A stretch of 64,000 bases of DNA from positions 62,001 through 126,000 of the forward strand of contig NZ_JABACI010000005.1 in assembly GCF_012524205.1 (NCBI RefSeq), written 5' to 3'. The notes beneath the pieces are model-generated. The model worked only from the letters and a program-made list of their open reading frames with translations. It had not been told where the DNA came from and did not search any database. Position 1 is the stretch's first letter, and the number at the start of each line of letters is the position of its first letter. The stretch is from Microbacterium salsuginis. Lineage in GTDB: Bacteria > Actinomycetota > Actinomycetes > Actinomycetales > Microbacteriaceae. The position numbers and the translations under genes were made by a program. This document shows positions 1 through 9,392 of the stretch, piece after piece.

Positions 1-41
1 CGGTCAAGTCTAGCAGAGGCCCCTGTCGCGGCCGTTCCTGG

Positions 42-1448
42 TCACTGACCGTCCAGGATCCGTCGGATCTTCTCCAGCCGCGCCTGCACGTCGCGCTCCG
101 CGCCGAGCGCCTTCGGCTCGTAGTAGCGGCGGCCGCGGAGCTCGTCGGGGAGGTACTGCTGCGCGGCGATGCCGATCTCGGCGTCGTGGGGGTACACATA
201 CCCCTTGCCGTGGCCCAGGCGCTTGGCTCCTGGGTAGTGAGCGTCTCGCAGATGAACCGGCACGCGACCGAACCCGCCCGAGCGCACGTCCGCGATCGCG
301 GCGTCGATCGCGACGTAGGCGGCATTGGATTTCGCCGTCGTCGCGAGGTACGCGGTCGCCTCGGCCAGCGGGATCCGGCCCTCCGGCATGCCGATGAACT
401 GGACCGCGTCCGCCGCAGCGACGGCGATGGGCAGCGCCTGGGGATCGGCCAGACCGATGTCTTCGGCCGCCGAGATGATGAGGCGCCGCGCGATGAACCG
501 CGGATCCTCGCCCGCCTCGATCATGCGGGCGAGATAGTGGATCGCGGCGTCCACGTCCGAACCCCTGATCGACTTGATGAACGCGCTGATGACGTCGTAG
601 TGCTCGTCGCCCTGCCGGTCGTAGCGCAGCAGCGCACGGTCGACGGCCTGGGCCACGTGCTCCGACGTGACCTCGGGCACCGCGTCGCTGTCAGGGGCGG
701 TGTCGTCCCCCTCCTCGGGGACGGCGAGGGATGCCGCGGCCTCGAGCGCGGTCAGCGCCCGCCGCGCGTCACCCGAAGCCAGGCGAACCAGGGCGTCGCG
801 GCCCTCGTCCGACAGAGTGACGGCCCCCGCCAGCCCGCGCGGGTCGTCGACGGCCCGGTCGATGAGCATGCGGAGGTCGTCGTCGGTGAGGGGCTTGAGC
901 GTGAGCAGAAGGGAACGTGACAGCAGCGGCGAGATGACCGAGAACGACGGGTTCTCGGTGGTCGCGGCGATCAGCACCACCCAGCCGTTCTCGACGCCCG
1001 GCAGGAGGGCGTCCTGCTGGGCCTTGGTGAACCGGTGGATCTCGTCGAGGAACAGGATGGTCGACTGGTCGTAGAGGTCGCGCTGCGTGAGCGCCTCCTG
1101 CATGACCTCCCGCACGTCCCGCACCCCGGCGGTGACCGCGGAGAGCTCGACGAAGCGGCGCCCCGAAGACCGTGCGATGGCCTGCGCGAGCGTGGTCTTG
1201 CCCGTGCCCGGGGGCCCCCACAGGATGACCGACGTGCCGGTGCGGGTCGAGGCATCCGGATTCGCGAGCGTCACCAGCGGGGAGCCGGCGCGCAGCAGAT
1301 GCGACTGCCCCGCGACCTCGTCCAGCGAGGTGGGGCGCATGCGGACCGCGAGGGGCGTCTGCCCCTGGAACAGTGCGGTCTGTGGGCCCCCGCTCCCCGA
1401 GGCTCCGCGCGACGCACCAGCGGCGCGTGGAGAGGAGGTGGGAGCCAT
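42..1448 (-). CDS. rarA: Replication-associated recombination protein A (RarA/MgsA AAA+ ATPase)
   Basis: A 468-residue clamp-loader-like AAA+ ATPase of the RarA/MgsA/WRNIP1 family, which acts at stalled replication forks. Walker A GPPGTGKT lies at residues 78-85 and Walker B with the DEIH box at about 131-138. The C-terminal half matches the tetramerisation domain of the family (AEDIGLADPQAL, HYPGAKRLGHGKGY). Length is normal; about 25 residues at the N-terminus are low-complexity and non-conserved. It is transcribed leftward, away from the small membrane-protein gene at 1565. Family identification is firm; the exact role in this organism is inferred. Confidence 0.95.
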   Translation of the reverse strand: MAPTSSPRAAGASRGASGSGGPQTALFQGQTPLAVRMRPTSLDEVAGQSHLLRAGSPLVTLANPDASTRTGTSVILWGPPGTGKTTLAQAIARSSGRRFVELSAVTAGVRDVREVMQEALTQRDLYDQSTILFLDEIHRFTKAQQDALLPGVENGWVVLIAATTENPSFSVISPLLSRSLLLTLKPLTDDDLRMLIDRAVDDPRGLAGAVTLSDEGRDALVRLASGDARRALTALEAAASLAVPEEGDDTAPDSDAVPEVTSEHVAQAVDRALLRYDRQGDEHYDVISAFIKSIRGSDVDAAIHYLARMIEAGEDPRFIARRLIISAAEDIGLADPQALPIAVAAADAVQFIGMPEGRIPLAEATAYLATTAKSNAAYVAIDAAIADVRSGGFGRVPVHLRDAHYPGAKRLGHGKGYVYPHDAEIGIAAQQYLPDELRGRRYYEPKALGAERDVQARLEKIRRILDGQ

Positions 1449-1564
1449 GGTCCCAGGCTATCCCGGGGATCCGACGGCGGGCCGGCCGCCGGTTTGGCCG
1501 CCGGTCCGGGCGACCCGTAGGATCAACCCGGCCCCGGGCCGAGACCGGAGCGAAGGAGGCCCCT

Positions 1565-1873
1565 GTGGCGGTCGGAGGAAAAGATCGCGATGCTCGCGCG
1601 GCGCGGGAGCGCGCGCGCCTGTACGAGGCGCGTCGCGACTTGCATGATCGGCAGGTTCGCCGGCGCACGCGCGACAACCTGATCGCCGGTATCGCGGGCG
1701 GGCTGCTCGTCGTCGGCCTGGCAGCGGTGCAGACGGCCTATTTCGTGGCTGGTCCCGGCGTACCCGAGCCTGCTCCCACCTCGACGCCGACCCCGACGCC
1801 CACGGCCTCGACACCGGCGCCGTCTCCGAGTCTGTCGCCCGACTCCGGCGTCACGCCCACGCCCACTCCCTGA
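1565..1873 (+). CDS. Small single-pass membrane protein, unknown function
   Basis: A 102-residue protein starting at a GTG preceded by GAAGGAGG at a good distance, which is why longer readings are rejected. The first 40 residues are strongly charged (Arg/Lys/Asp), followed by one hydrophobic segment (about residues 43-66) and a Pro/Thr/Ser-rich tail of repeated TPTP units. This suggests a cytoplasmic basic N-terminus, one membrane helix and a flexible extracytoplasmic tail. I recognise no catalytic domain. It lies between the divergent rarA and the DUF349 gene, which reads the same way. Confidence 0.7.
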   Translation: MAVGGKDRDARAARERARLYEARRDLHDRQVRRRTRDNLIAGIAGGLLVVGLAAVQTAYFVAGPGVPEPAPTSTPTPTPTASTPAPSPSLSPDSGVTPTPTP

Positions 1874-1971
1874 CACGGCTCCTCCCGCACCGAACGCGGG
1901 CCACCGGCCGTACTAGGCTGGGGAGCCGTCCATCCCCCGCAGACGGCGCAAGCCGTGATGAGGTGCATTCC

Positions 1972-3669
1972 GTGACTGCCGCAGCAGAGCCCACCGCCGA
2001 CAACGAAGCCCCCGAAGGCCCTGAGACCAGCGAATCCGAGACCGAGATCGTCGCGAACGCGGCGAGCGAGGACTCGGCACAGAGCGATGTCGCGCCCGAA
2101 GAAGACGCCCCCGAGGAGGCGATTCCGGATGCCTCCGTCGAGGACTCGCCTGTGACAGAAGAGGCGCCCGTCGAGGACGCGCCCGTCGAGGACGCGCCCG
2201 TCGAGGACGCGCCCGTCGAGGACGCGCCCGTCGAAGACGCGCCCGTCGAAGACGCGCCCGTCGAAGACGCGCCCGTCGAAGAAGCGCCCGTCGAGGACGC
2301 GCCCGCTGAGGAGGTGCCGGCTGAGGACGCGCCCGCCGCGGAAGACGCACCGGCACCTGCGCGCGCCAACATCCCGGTGCCGTCTCCTGCCGCGCTCGCG
2401 CGTGCGAGGGGATCCGCGCCGGCCCGCTCGGCATCGGCCGAAGCGAGCGAGCCGTGGGGTCGCGTCGACGAGGACGGCACCGTGTCGGTCCGCGAGGCCG
2501 GCGGCTGGCGTGTCGTGGGCGAGTACCCCGACGGCTCTGCCGAGGAGGCCCTCGCCTACTACGAGCGCAAGTACGCGGATCTCGCGAGCGAGGTCACCCT
2601 GCTCGAGGTCCGTCACCGTCGTGGCGGCGCCTCGGCGTCCGACCTGCGTGCCACGGCGCGGACGATCAGTGCCAAGCTCGAGGGCGCGGCCGCTGTCGGC
2701 GACCTCGCCGGCCTCACCGCGCGCATCGCCGCGCTCACCGAGACCCTCGCCGCCGCGTCCGAGACCGAGGCGGCCGCGGCACGCGAAGCCGTGGACGACG
2801 CGGTCAAGGCGCGCACGGAACTCGTCGAGAAGGCCGAGGCGCTCGCCGGCCGCGATCCCCGCAGCGTGCAGTGGAAGCAGGCGACGGCCGAGCTCAACAC
2901 GCTGTTCGAGCAGTGGCAGGCCCAGCAGCAGCACGGACCGCGACTGCCGAAGTCCACCGCACAGCAGCTGTGGAAGCGATTCCGCGACGCGCGCGCGATC
3001 GTCGACAAGCACCGCCGCGCCTTCTACGCCGAACTCGACGAGGCGCACAAGTCTGTGCGCGACCGCAAGACGCGACTGGTCGAGCGGGCCGAAGCGCTCG
3101 CTCCCCGCGGCGAGGACGGCATCCCGGCCTACCGTGATCTTCTGGATGAGTGGAAGACCGCGGGCCGTGCCGGCAAGAAGGTGGACGACGCGCTCTGGGC
3201 GCGGTTCAAGGCTGCCGGCGACGCCCTGTACGGTGCGCGGATCGAACGCGAGGCGGCGGACGCCGAGGCGTCCCGCGAGAAGATCGACGCCAAGCGCGCA
3301 CTGCTCGAAGAGGCGAAGGCTGTGCCGGACGAGCGCGACATCGCCAAGGCTCGAACCCTCCTCACCGGCATCCAGCGCCAGTGGGATGAGATCGGCCGCA
3401 TCTTCCCTCGTGACGCCGAGCGGTCGCTCGACGATGAGCTGCGCAAGATCGAACAGGCGCTGCGCACCCGCGAGGAGACCGACTGGAAGCGCAACAACCC
3501 GGAGACGAAGGCGCGCGCGAACGACATGACGCGCCAGCTCACCGACGCGATCCAGAAGCTGGAAGACGAGGTCGAGACGGCGAAGAAGTCCGGCGACGCG
3601 AAGGCCATCGCCAAGGCCACCGAGGCGCTGGAGGCACGCCGCGCGTGGCTCAAGGCCCTCGGCGGCTGA
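1972..3669 (+). CDS. DUF349-family coiled-coil protein with acidic repeat N-terminus
   Basis: About 565 residues. The preferred GTG start (VTAAAEP...) has GAGG eight bases upstream; an in-frame GTG nine bases earlier is possible. Residues 1 to about 150 are acidic and of low complexity, including a run of PVEDA pentapeptides. The rest is helical, Arg/Lys/Glu-rich and carries several DUF349 repeats of about 70 residues (patterns such as QLWKRFRDAR, LWARFKAAGDALY, QWDEIGRIFPRD). DUF349 proteins are common in Actinobacteria and their function is unknown. A strong hairpin follows at 3690-3717. Function cannot be given from sequence. Confidence 0.85.
   Translation: MTAAAEPTADNEAPEGPETSESETEIVANAASEDSAQSDVAPEEDAPEEAIPDASVEDSPVTEEAPVEDAPVEDAPVEDAPVEDAPVEDAPVEDAPVEDAPVEEAPVEDAPAEEVPAEDAPAAEDAPAPARANIPVPSPAALARARGSAPARSASAEASEPWGRVDEDGTVSVREAGGWRVVGEYPDGSAEEALAYYERKYADLASEVTLLEVRHRRGGASASDLRATARTISAKLEGAAAVGDLAGLTARIAALTETLAAASETEAAAAREAVDDAVKARTELVEKAEALAGRDPRSVQWKQATAELNTLFEQWQAQQQHGPRLPKSTAQQLWKRFRDARAIVDKHRRAFYAELDEAHKSVRDRKTRLVERAEALAPRGEDGIPAYRDLLDEWKTAGRAGKKVDDALWARFKAAGDALYGARIEREAADAEASREKIDAKRALLEEAKAVPDERDIAKARTLLTGIQRQWDEIGRIFPRDAERSLDDELRKIEQALRTREETDWKRNNPETKARANDMTRQLTDAIQKLEDEVETAKKSGDAKAIAKATEALEARRAWLKALGG
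2164..2310 (+). repeat. In-frame 15-bp tandem repeat (PVEDA pentapeptides)
   Basis: About nine near-identical 15-bp units (core GCGCCCGTCGAGGAC) lie head to tail inside the DUF349 gene. They differ mainly by GAG/GAA at the glutamate codons and one Asp-to-Glu change. The unit length keeps frame, so gain or loss of units would only alter the length of the acidic linker. Confidence 0.9.
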
Positions 3670-3689
3670 CGGCAGGCCGGTTGTCCACA

Positions 3690-3717
3690 GGTCGAGGGAC
3701 GCACGCGTCCCTCGACC
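3690..3717. terminator. Hairpin terminator after DUF349 gene
   Basis: A perfect 12-bp stem (GGTCGAGGGACG paired with CGTCCCTCGACC) closes a CACG tetraloop 20 bases after the DUF349 stop codon. There is no T-tract, as is usual for high-GC actinobacterial terminators. Confidence 0.7.
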
Positions 3718-3741
3718 GCCGTCGTGCGGCACACTTCGAGC

Positions 3742-4302
3742 ATGGCGTCACCGTTCCTGTACTTCGCGGACGATCGGCTCTCCCCGGCCGAACTCACGGC
3801 CGCATGCCTGGACGGTGACCTGGTCGGCCTCGGCGACGCCTACATCCCCGCCGACGCCGTCGAGACGGCGGCACTGCGCGCCGGCTCGCTCTCCCCGCGG
3901 CTCGGGGACTCGCTCGCCGCGACCCATCTGACCGCCGCATGGGTGCACGGGGCGCTCCCGCAGCCGCCGTCGCGGCACACCGTGCAGCGCGCCGTCAGCC
4001 GGCGCCTGCACCGGACGCCCGATCGCCAGCTCGTCTACCGAGATCTCGCGGTGCCCCCGGGGGATCTGCAGATCATCGGCGGCATCCGCGTCACGACGCC
4101 CTTGCGCACGCTGGTCGATCTGGCCCGCACCGATGACGAGCGGCACGCTCGGGCCGCGCGGCTGCTCGCAGCAGCGCACGCCGACGTGCTCGCCCCGGCG
4201 ATCGCGCGCCTCGAGTCGGGCGTGCTGCCGCACAAGCGGCTGGGCCTGACACTCCTGCGCGGTGTGATGGCTGCCGAGGATCAGGAGGAGGTCACGCGGT
4301 AG
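3742..4302 (+). CDS. AbiEi-antitoxin-like protein (type IV TA family), orphan
   Basis: About 186 residues from the ATG at 3742; a GTG 18 bases earlier is the alternative. The C-terminal half carries the signature IGGIRVTTPLRTLVDLAR, typical of the many actinobacterial proteins annotated as AbiEi-type antitoxins or their DUF559-linked relatives. The N-terminal part (YFADDRLSPAEL, LGDAYIPAD) fits the domain that precedes it. No AbiEii nucleotidyltransferase or DUF559 partner is adjacent, so this is a solitary member and need not be a functional antitoxin. Its 3' end overlaps the convergent rel gene by 22 bp. Confidence 0.65.
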   Translation: MASPFLYFADDRLSPAELTAACLDGDLVGLGDAYIPADAVETAALRAGSLSPRLGDSLAATHLTAAWVHGALPQPPSRHTVQRAVSRRLHRTPDRQLVYRDLAVPPGDLQIIGGIRVTTPLRTLVDLARTDDERHARAARLLAAAHADVLAPAIARLESGVLPHKRLGLTLLRGVMAAEDQEEVTR

Positions 4303-6533
4303 ACGTCGTACACCGCATCGATACGACGTACCGCGTTGAGCACGCGGTCCAGGTGGACGATGTCGCCCATCTCGAAGACGAACTTGCTCAGCGCGAGCCG
4401 GTCGTTGGTGGTCGACACCGTCGCGGAGAGGATGTTCACGTGGTGCTCGCTCAGCACCCGGGTGACGTCGCTGAGCAGGCCGGACCGGTCCAGCGCTTCG
4501 ACCTGGATCTGGACGAGGAAGACGCTCTTCGTCGTGGGCGCCCACTCGACCTCGATGAGGCGGGCGGGGTCGTCCATCAGTGACTTGACGTTCGTGCAGT
4601 CGGTGCGGTGCACCGAGACGCCGCTCCCCCGTGTCACGAAGCCGATCACCTGGTCGCCCGGCACCGGAGTGCAGCACTTCGCGAGCTTGACCAGGATGTC
4701 GGGGGCACCGCGCACCAGGATGCCGGAGTCGCCGCCACGCGAGGCGGAGCGCGCCCGCCCGACGGCCGGCAGATCGATCGGCCCGGTCGTGGTGTCGTTG
4801 GCGGCGACGATCGCCGTCACCTTCTCGATGACCGATTGGGTCGAGACGTGGCCCTCGCCGACGGCGGCGTAGAGTGCCGAGACGTCCTCGTAGCGGAGCT
4901 GATGCGCGACCTCCGAGAACGAGTCCTGGCTCATCAGGCGCTGGAGCGGCAGGTTCTGCCGTCGCATCGCGCGCGCGATCGACTCCTTCCCCTGCTCGAT
5001 CGCCTCTTCGCGACGCTCCTTGGTGAACCAGCCTCGGATCTTGTTGCGGGCCCGCGTGCTCTTGACGAATCCGAGCCAGTCCTGGCTGGGGCCGGCATCC
5101 GGATTCTTCGAGGTGAAGACCTCGACGACGTCGCCGCTCTTGAGCTCTGACTCCAGCGGCACCAGGCGGCCGTTGACCTTGGCGCCCATCGTGCGGTGAC
5201 CGACCTCGGTGTGGACCGCGTAGGCGAAGTCGACCGGAGTCGCACCGGCGGGCAGCCCGACGACGCGGCCCTTCGGGGTGAAGACGTAGACCTCCTTGGC
5301 GCCGATCTCGAAGCGCAGCGAGTCCAGGAACTCGCCGGGGTCGGCGGTCTCGGCCTGCCAGTCCGAGATGTGGGCCAGCCAGGCCATGTCGGTGTCGAGG
5401 GCTTTCGGGTCCGCCTTGCCGCCGGCCATCCGCTCTTTGTACTTCCAATGCGCCGCGACGCCGTACTCGGCCTGTTGGTGCATCTCGTTGGTGCGGATCT
5501 GGATCTCGACGGTGCGGCCGCCCGGGCCGATCACCGTCGTGTGCAGCGACTGGTAGAGGTTGAACTTGGGCGTGGCGATGTAGTCCTTGAAACGGCCCGG
5601 AAGGGGTGTCCAGCGAGCGTGGATCGCCCCGAGCACGGCGTAGCAGTCGCGCACACTGCCCACCAGGATGCGGATCCCGATGAGGTCGTAGATGTCGTCG
5701 AACTCGCGCCCGCGCACGACCATCTTCTGGTACACCGAGTACAGCTGCTTCGGACGGCCCATGACTCGGCCGCGGATGCGCAGCTCCCGCAGATCGCCGT
5801 CGACCGCTTCGATGACGTTCTGCACGTACTGCTCGCGCTGCGGCGTGCGCTGCTTGACGAGGCTGTCGATCTCGGCGTAGAGCTTGGGGTGCAGCACCGC
5901 GAACGAGAGGTCCTCGAGTTCGGACTTGATCGCCTGGATACCGAGCCGGTGCGCGAGCGGCGCGTAGATCTCGAGGGTCTCGGTCGCCTTCTTCCGCGCC
6001 TTCTCGGGCGGGACGAACCCCCACGTGCGGGCGTTGTGCAGGCGGTCGGCGAGCTTGATGAGGAGCACACGGATGTCGCGCGACATCGCGACGATCATCT
6101 TGCGGACCGTCTCGGCCTGCGCGCTCTCGCCGTACTTGACCTTGTCGAGCTTGGTGACGCCGTCCACGAGCATCGCGACTTCGTCGCCGAACTCGGCGCT
6201 CAGCGTCTCGAGCGAGTACTGCGTGTCTTCGACGGTGTCGTGCAGCAGGGCTGCCGCGATCGCACGCGGACCCAGCCCGAGATCGGCGAGGATCTGCGCC
6301 ACCGCCAGCGGATGCGTGATGTAGGGCTCGCCGCTCTGTCGCGCCTGCCCGGAGTGGGCTTGGTCCGCTACGGCGTAGGCGCGCTCGATGATCGAGAGGT
6401 CGCCCTTGGGATGATGCGTGCGCACCGTCCTGAGCAGCTGCTCAACGTCGTCGCGCCGCGCAGAGCGGGAGAAGATGCGCGGCACCAGGCGCCGCAGCGA
6501 CGAGGTCTGGGCGGGAGGAACGGTCTCGGTCAT
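4281..6533 (-). CDS. rel: Bifunctional (p)ppGpp synthetase/hydrolase Rel
   Basis: A 750-residue long RelA/SpoT homologue, the single actinobacterial alarmone enzyme. The HD hydrolase domain is intact (HDTVED at about residues 98-103). The synthetase domain follows with RFKDYIATPKFNLYQSLH and EIQIRT. A TGS domain comes after it (VFTPKGRVVGLPAGATPVDFAYAVHT), then a CCTPVPGD zinc-finger motif, and a C-terminal ACT domain (VQIQVEALDRSGLLSDVTRVLSEHHVNI is its start). Both active sites look complete, so hydrolysis and synthesis are expected. It is last in the yebC-ruvCAB-yajC-secDF-rel order and overlaps the AbiEi-like gene tail to tail. Confidence 0.96.
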   Translation of the reverse strand: MTETVPPAQTSSLRRLVPRIFSRSARRDDVEQLLRTVRTHHPKGDLSIIERAYAVADQAHSGQARQSGEPYITHPLAVAQILADLGLGPRAIAAALLHDTVEDTQYSLETLSAEFGDEVAMLVDGVTKLDKVKYGESAQAETVRKMIVAMSRDIRVLLIKLADRLHNARTWGFVPPEKARKKATETLEIYAPLAHRLGIQAIKSELEDLSFAVLHPKLYAEIDSLVKQRTPQREQYVQNVIEAVDGDLRELRIRGRVMGRPKQLYSVYQKMVVRGREFDDIYDLIGIRILVGSVRDCYAVLGAIHARWTPLPGRFKDYIATPKFNLYQSLHTTVIGPGGRTVEIQIRTNEMHQQAEYGVAAHWKYKERMAGGKADPKALDTDMAWLAHISDWQAETADPGEFLDSLRFEIGAKEVYVFTPKGRVVGLPAGATPVDFAYAVHTEVGHRTMGAKVNGRLVPLESELKSGDVVEVFTSKNPDAGPSQDWLGFVKSTRARNKIRGWFTKERREEAIEQGKESIARAMRRQNLPLQRLMSQDSFSEVAHQLRYEDVSALYAAVGEGHVSTQSVIEKVTAIVAANDTTTGPIDLPAVGRARSASRGGDSGILVRGAPDILVKLAKCCTPVPGDQVIGFVTRGSGVSVHRTDCTNVKSLMDDPARLIEVEWAPTTKSVFLVQIQVEALDRSGLLSDVTRVLSEHHVNILSATVSTTNDRLALSKFVFEMGDIVHLDRVLNAVRRIDAVYDVYRVTSS

Positions 6534-6604
6534 ACGATCCCCTCCCCTCCGCTGGACCTCACAATCCTACGCCCGCCCCGCGGATCGACCGGCCGCCGGC
6601 CGTC

Positions 6605-7594
6605 TCAGGCGGGTGTGCCGGCCAGTTCCCGAGCGGCCACGACGCGCTCGTCGCGCGTCTTGATCGGCGACTCGTTCTCACGCAGCAGGGAGTACAGCGG
6701 TGCCGCCACGAAGATCGTCGAATAGGCCGCCACGATGGTTCCGACGAAGATCGACAGCGACAGGTCCGTCAGCGTCTGCGCACCGACCCACAGCAGGCCG
6801 ATGAAGAGAATCGCCCCCGTCGGCAGGACCGCCACGACCGTCGTGTTGATCGAGCGCACCAGGGTCTGGTTCACCGCCAGGTTGACCGACTCGCCGAACG
6901 TGCGCCCGGAGACCTCGCCGTCCTCGCTGGTGTTCTCCCTGATCTTGTCGAACACCACCGTCGTGTCGTACAGCGCGTACGACAGGATCGTCAGGAACCC
7001 GATCACCGCCGCGGGCGAGATCTCGAAGCCGAAGAGGGCGTACACGCCGATCGTGATGATGAGGACGTCGACCAGGCCGATGATCGCCGAGACCGACATC
7101 TTCCAGGTGCGGAAGTACAGCGCGAGGATCAGGAAGGTCAGCGCCAGGAAGATGGCCAGACCCCACAGCGACGTGCGTGTGACGTCGGCACCCCAGCTCG
7201 GTCCGATGAACGAGTAGCTCACCTCGGTCGCCGGCACGTCGTACGCCTCGGCCAGCGCGGCCGAGACCTTGCGGCTCTCGGCATCCGTCATCTGATCGGT
7301 CTGCACGCGCACCGCGTCCTCGCCGATCGTGACGACCTTCGTCGTGGCGTCGGGAACGACGGACTGCACGGCCTCGGTGGCGACGAGCTGGTCGGCGGTC
7401 TCGACACCGTTGACGGTGAACTGCGAGCCGCCGGTGAACTCGATCGAGAACTGGATGGGACGGATCAGGGGAACCAGCGCCGAGCCGATCACGAGGATGG
7501 CGGCGATGAGGAACCACAGCTTGCGACGCCCGACGAACGGGAACGACGTCTTGCCGGTGTAGAGGTCGTTGCCGAGCTGACTCATGGAGCGCAT
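6605..7594 (-). CDS. secF: Protein-export membrane protein SecF
   Basis: A 329-residue RND-type partner of SecD that uses the proton gradient to assist late translocation by SecYEG. The N-terminal region has one membrane segment and a periplasmic-type domain with the IEFTGGSQF signature. Five more hydrophobic segments occupy the C-terminal half. The start overlaps the secD stop by one base (TGATG), showing translational coupling. A second in-frame ATG nine bases downstream (MSQLGND) is also possible. Confidence 0.95.
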   Translation of the reverse strand: MRSMSQLGNDLYTGKTSFPFVGRRKLWFLIAAILVIGSALVPLIRPIQFSIEFTGGSQFTVNGVETADQLVATEAVQSVVPDATTKVVTIGEDAVRVQTDQMTDAESRKVSAALAEAYDVPATEVSYSFIGPSWGADVTRTSLWGLAIFLALTFLILALYFRTWKMSVSAIIGLVDVLIITIGVYALFGFEISPAAVIGFLTILSYALYDTTVVFDKIRENTSEDGEVSGRTFGESVNLAVNQTLVRSINTTVVAVLPTGAILFIGLLWVGAQTLTDLSLSIFVGTIVAAYSTIFVAAPLYSLLRENESPIKTRDERVVAARELAGTPA

Positions 7595-9348
7595 CAGTCG
7601 TCCCCCTCCTTGACGGGCTTGCCGGGTTTGGAGCCGCTCTGGTTCAGTGCGTTGCCGGCACCGCCCGCTGCCAGCTCCGCCTGCTTGCGCTCGGCGATCG
7701 TCTGCCGGCGTACCGCCTCACCGCGCGACTTGGCGGCGCGACGGGCCGACGCGGTCGGGGCGACGGCGGGCACCGGAGCACGGAACTGTGCGCGGCCGCG
7801 GTACACCGCGCCGAGGGCGGTCGGGTCGAGTCCCGAGAGCGGATGCCCCGAACCGAAGAACCGGGTGCGTGCGAGCAGCTGCATGACCGGGTGGGTGAAG
7901 AGGATGAAGATGAGCACGTCGATTGCGGTGGTGAGCCCGAGCGTGAACGCGAAGCCCTTCACCGTCGAGTCGGCGAGGATGTACAGCACCACGGCGGCGA
8001 GGATGTTGATCGACTTGGAGATGTAGATCGTGCGCTTGGCGCGACCCCAGCCGTCCTCGACGGCGCTCGTGATCGACTTGCCGTCACGCAGCTCGTCGCG
8101 GATGCGCTCGAAGTACACGATGAACGAGTCCGCCGTGAAGCCGATCGTCACGATGAGGCCCGCCACACCGGCCAGCGACAGGCGGAAGCCCATGCGCCAC
8201 GCGAGGATGCACAGCGTGATGTACGTGAGCACCGCCATCACCACCAGCGACGCGATGATGACGAACCCGAGCGCGCGGTAGACGATCAGCGAGTACAGCG
8301 CGACCAGCGCGAGACCGATGAGACCGGCGATCAGCCCGATCTGCAGCTGCTGGGAGCCCAGCGTCGCCGAGATGGAGTTGGAGCTCTCGACGCTGAAGCT
8401 CAGCGGCAGCGCGCCGTACTTGAGCTGGTCGGCGAGGACCTTCGCGGTCTCCTGCGTGAAGCTGCCCGTGATGCTCGGCTTGCCGTCGAGGATGACCCCG
8501 TTCATCGAGGGAGCCGACAGGACGTAGCCGTCGAGCACGAACGCGAACTGGTTCAGCGGCGGGTCGGCGCCGTAGAGGCGCTGGCTGATCTGACCGAAGG
8601 TCTCGGTGCCCTCGTCGTCGAAGTCGAGGTTGACCGCCCACTGGTTGTTGGTGGTCTGCAGCCCGAACGTCGCGTCGTCGATCGACGATCCGTCCAGCTC
8701 CACCGGTCCGAGGATGTACTTGACCGTGCCGTCGGCGTCGCACGTGACGAGCGGCTCGTCCGCCGGCGCACTCGCGGGGTCGTTGGCCGGATCGGCGCAG
8801 TCGTACGCCTGGAACTCGGCTGACAGTCGCGGAGTGACCCACGAGGTGTCGCTGCCGTTGGTCGGCGCGACCGAAGGGGTCGCCTGAAGCGTCGGATCCG
8901 GCGTCGGGTACGGCGTCTCGTTGCCGTCCTCGCCGACGAACGTGTTCGTCGGCGCACCGGCGACCAGCACGGCGCGCAGCTGAAGCTGAGCCGAGGCCTC
9001 GATGCGGTTGCGCGTCTCCTCGTCGGCCTGACCGGGGATCTGGACGACGATCTGGTTGCCGCCCTGCGTCGTGACGTCGGCCTCGCCGACACCTGACGCG
9101 TCGACGCGCTGGCGGATGATCGTGACCGCCTGCTGCATCTGCTCGGTCGACGGGTCGGCGCCGTCCTCGGTCTGCGCTTCGAGCACGATCTGCGTGCCGC
9201 CCTGCAAGTCGAGTGCGAGCTCAGGGACCCAGGAGCTGCCCTTGAACACGTACACGCCGAGGGCGTTGATGCCGAACAGCACGGCGGTGATGGCGAGAAG
9301 GCCGATCAGCGCGCGCCACGCATGCCGGACGGGAGTGGATGTCGCCAC
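7594..9348 (-). CDS. secD: Protein translocase subunit SecD
   Basis: A 584-residue SecD. It has an N-terminal membrane segment (residues about 12-34), the LALDLQGGTQIVLEAQ motif, a long extracytoplasmic P1 domain with a Pro/Thr-rich insert around residues 145-175, and the C-terminal RND-like membrane bundle ending near residue 500. The charged C-terminal tail of about 80 residues is actinobacterial in style. It lies between yajC (44 bp upstream) and secF (1-base overlap). Confidence 0.95.
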   Translation of the reverse strand: MATSTPVRHAWRALIGLLAITAVLFGINALGVYVFKGSSWVPELALDLQGGTQIVLEAQTEDGADPSTEQMQQAVTIIRQRVDASGVGEADVTTQGGNQIVVQIPGQADEETRNRIEASAQLQLRAVLVAGAPTNTFVGEDGNETPYPTPDPTLQATPSVAPTNGSDTSWVTPRLSAEFQAYDCADPANDPASAPADEPLVTCDADGTVKYILGPVELDGSSIDDATFGLQTTNNQWAVNLDFDDEGTETFGQISQRLYGADPPLNQFAFVLDGYVLSAPSMNGVILDGKPSITGSFTQETAKVLADQLKYGALPLSFSVESSNSISATLGSQQLQIGLIAGLIGLALVALYSLIVYRALGFVIIASLVVMAVLTYITLCILAWRMGFRLSLAGVAGLIVTIGFTADSFIVYFERIRDELRDGKSITSAVEDGWGRAKRTIYISKSINILAAVVLYILADSTVKGFAFTLGLTTAIDVLIFILFTHPVMQLLARTRFFGSGHPLSGLDPTALGAVYRGRAQFRAPVPAVAPTASARRAAKSRGEAVRRQTIAERKQAELAAGGAGNALNQSGSKPGKPVKEGDD

Positions 9349-9392
9349 GTCTTCGCTTTCTGGAGTGCCCTGTCGGGCGGTCGGTCAGACGG

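Noticed and set aside
2164..2310. Possible CRISPR array because of regular short repeats
   Set aside because: The units are contiguous 15-bp coding repeats without spacers and lie in frame in the DUF349 gene.
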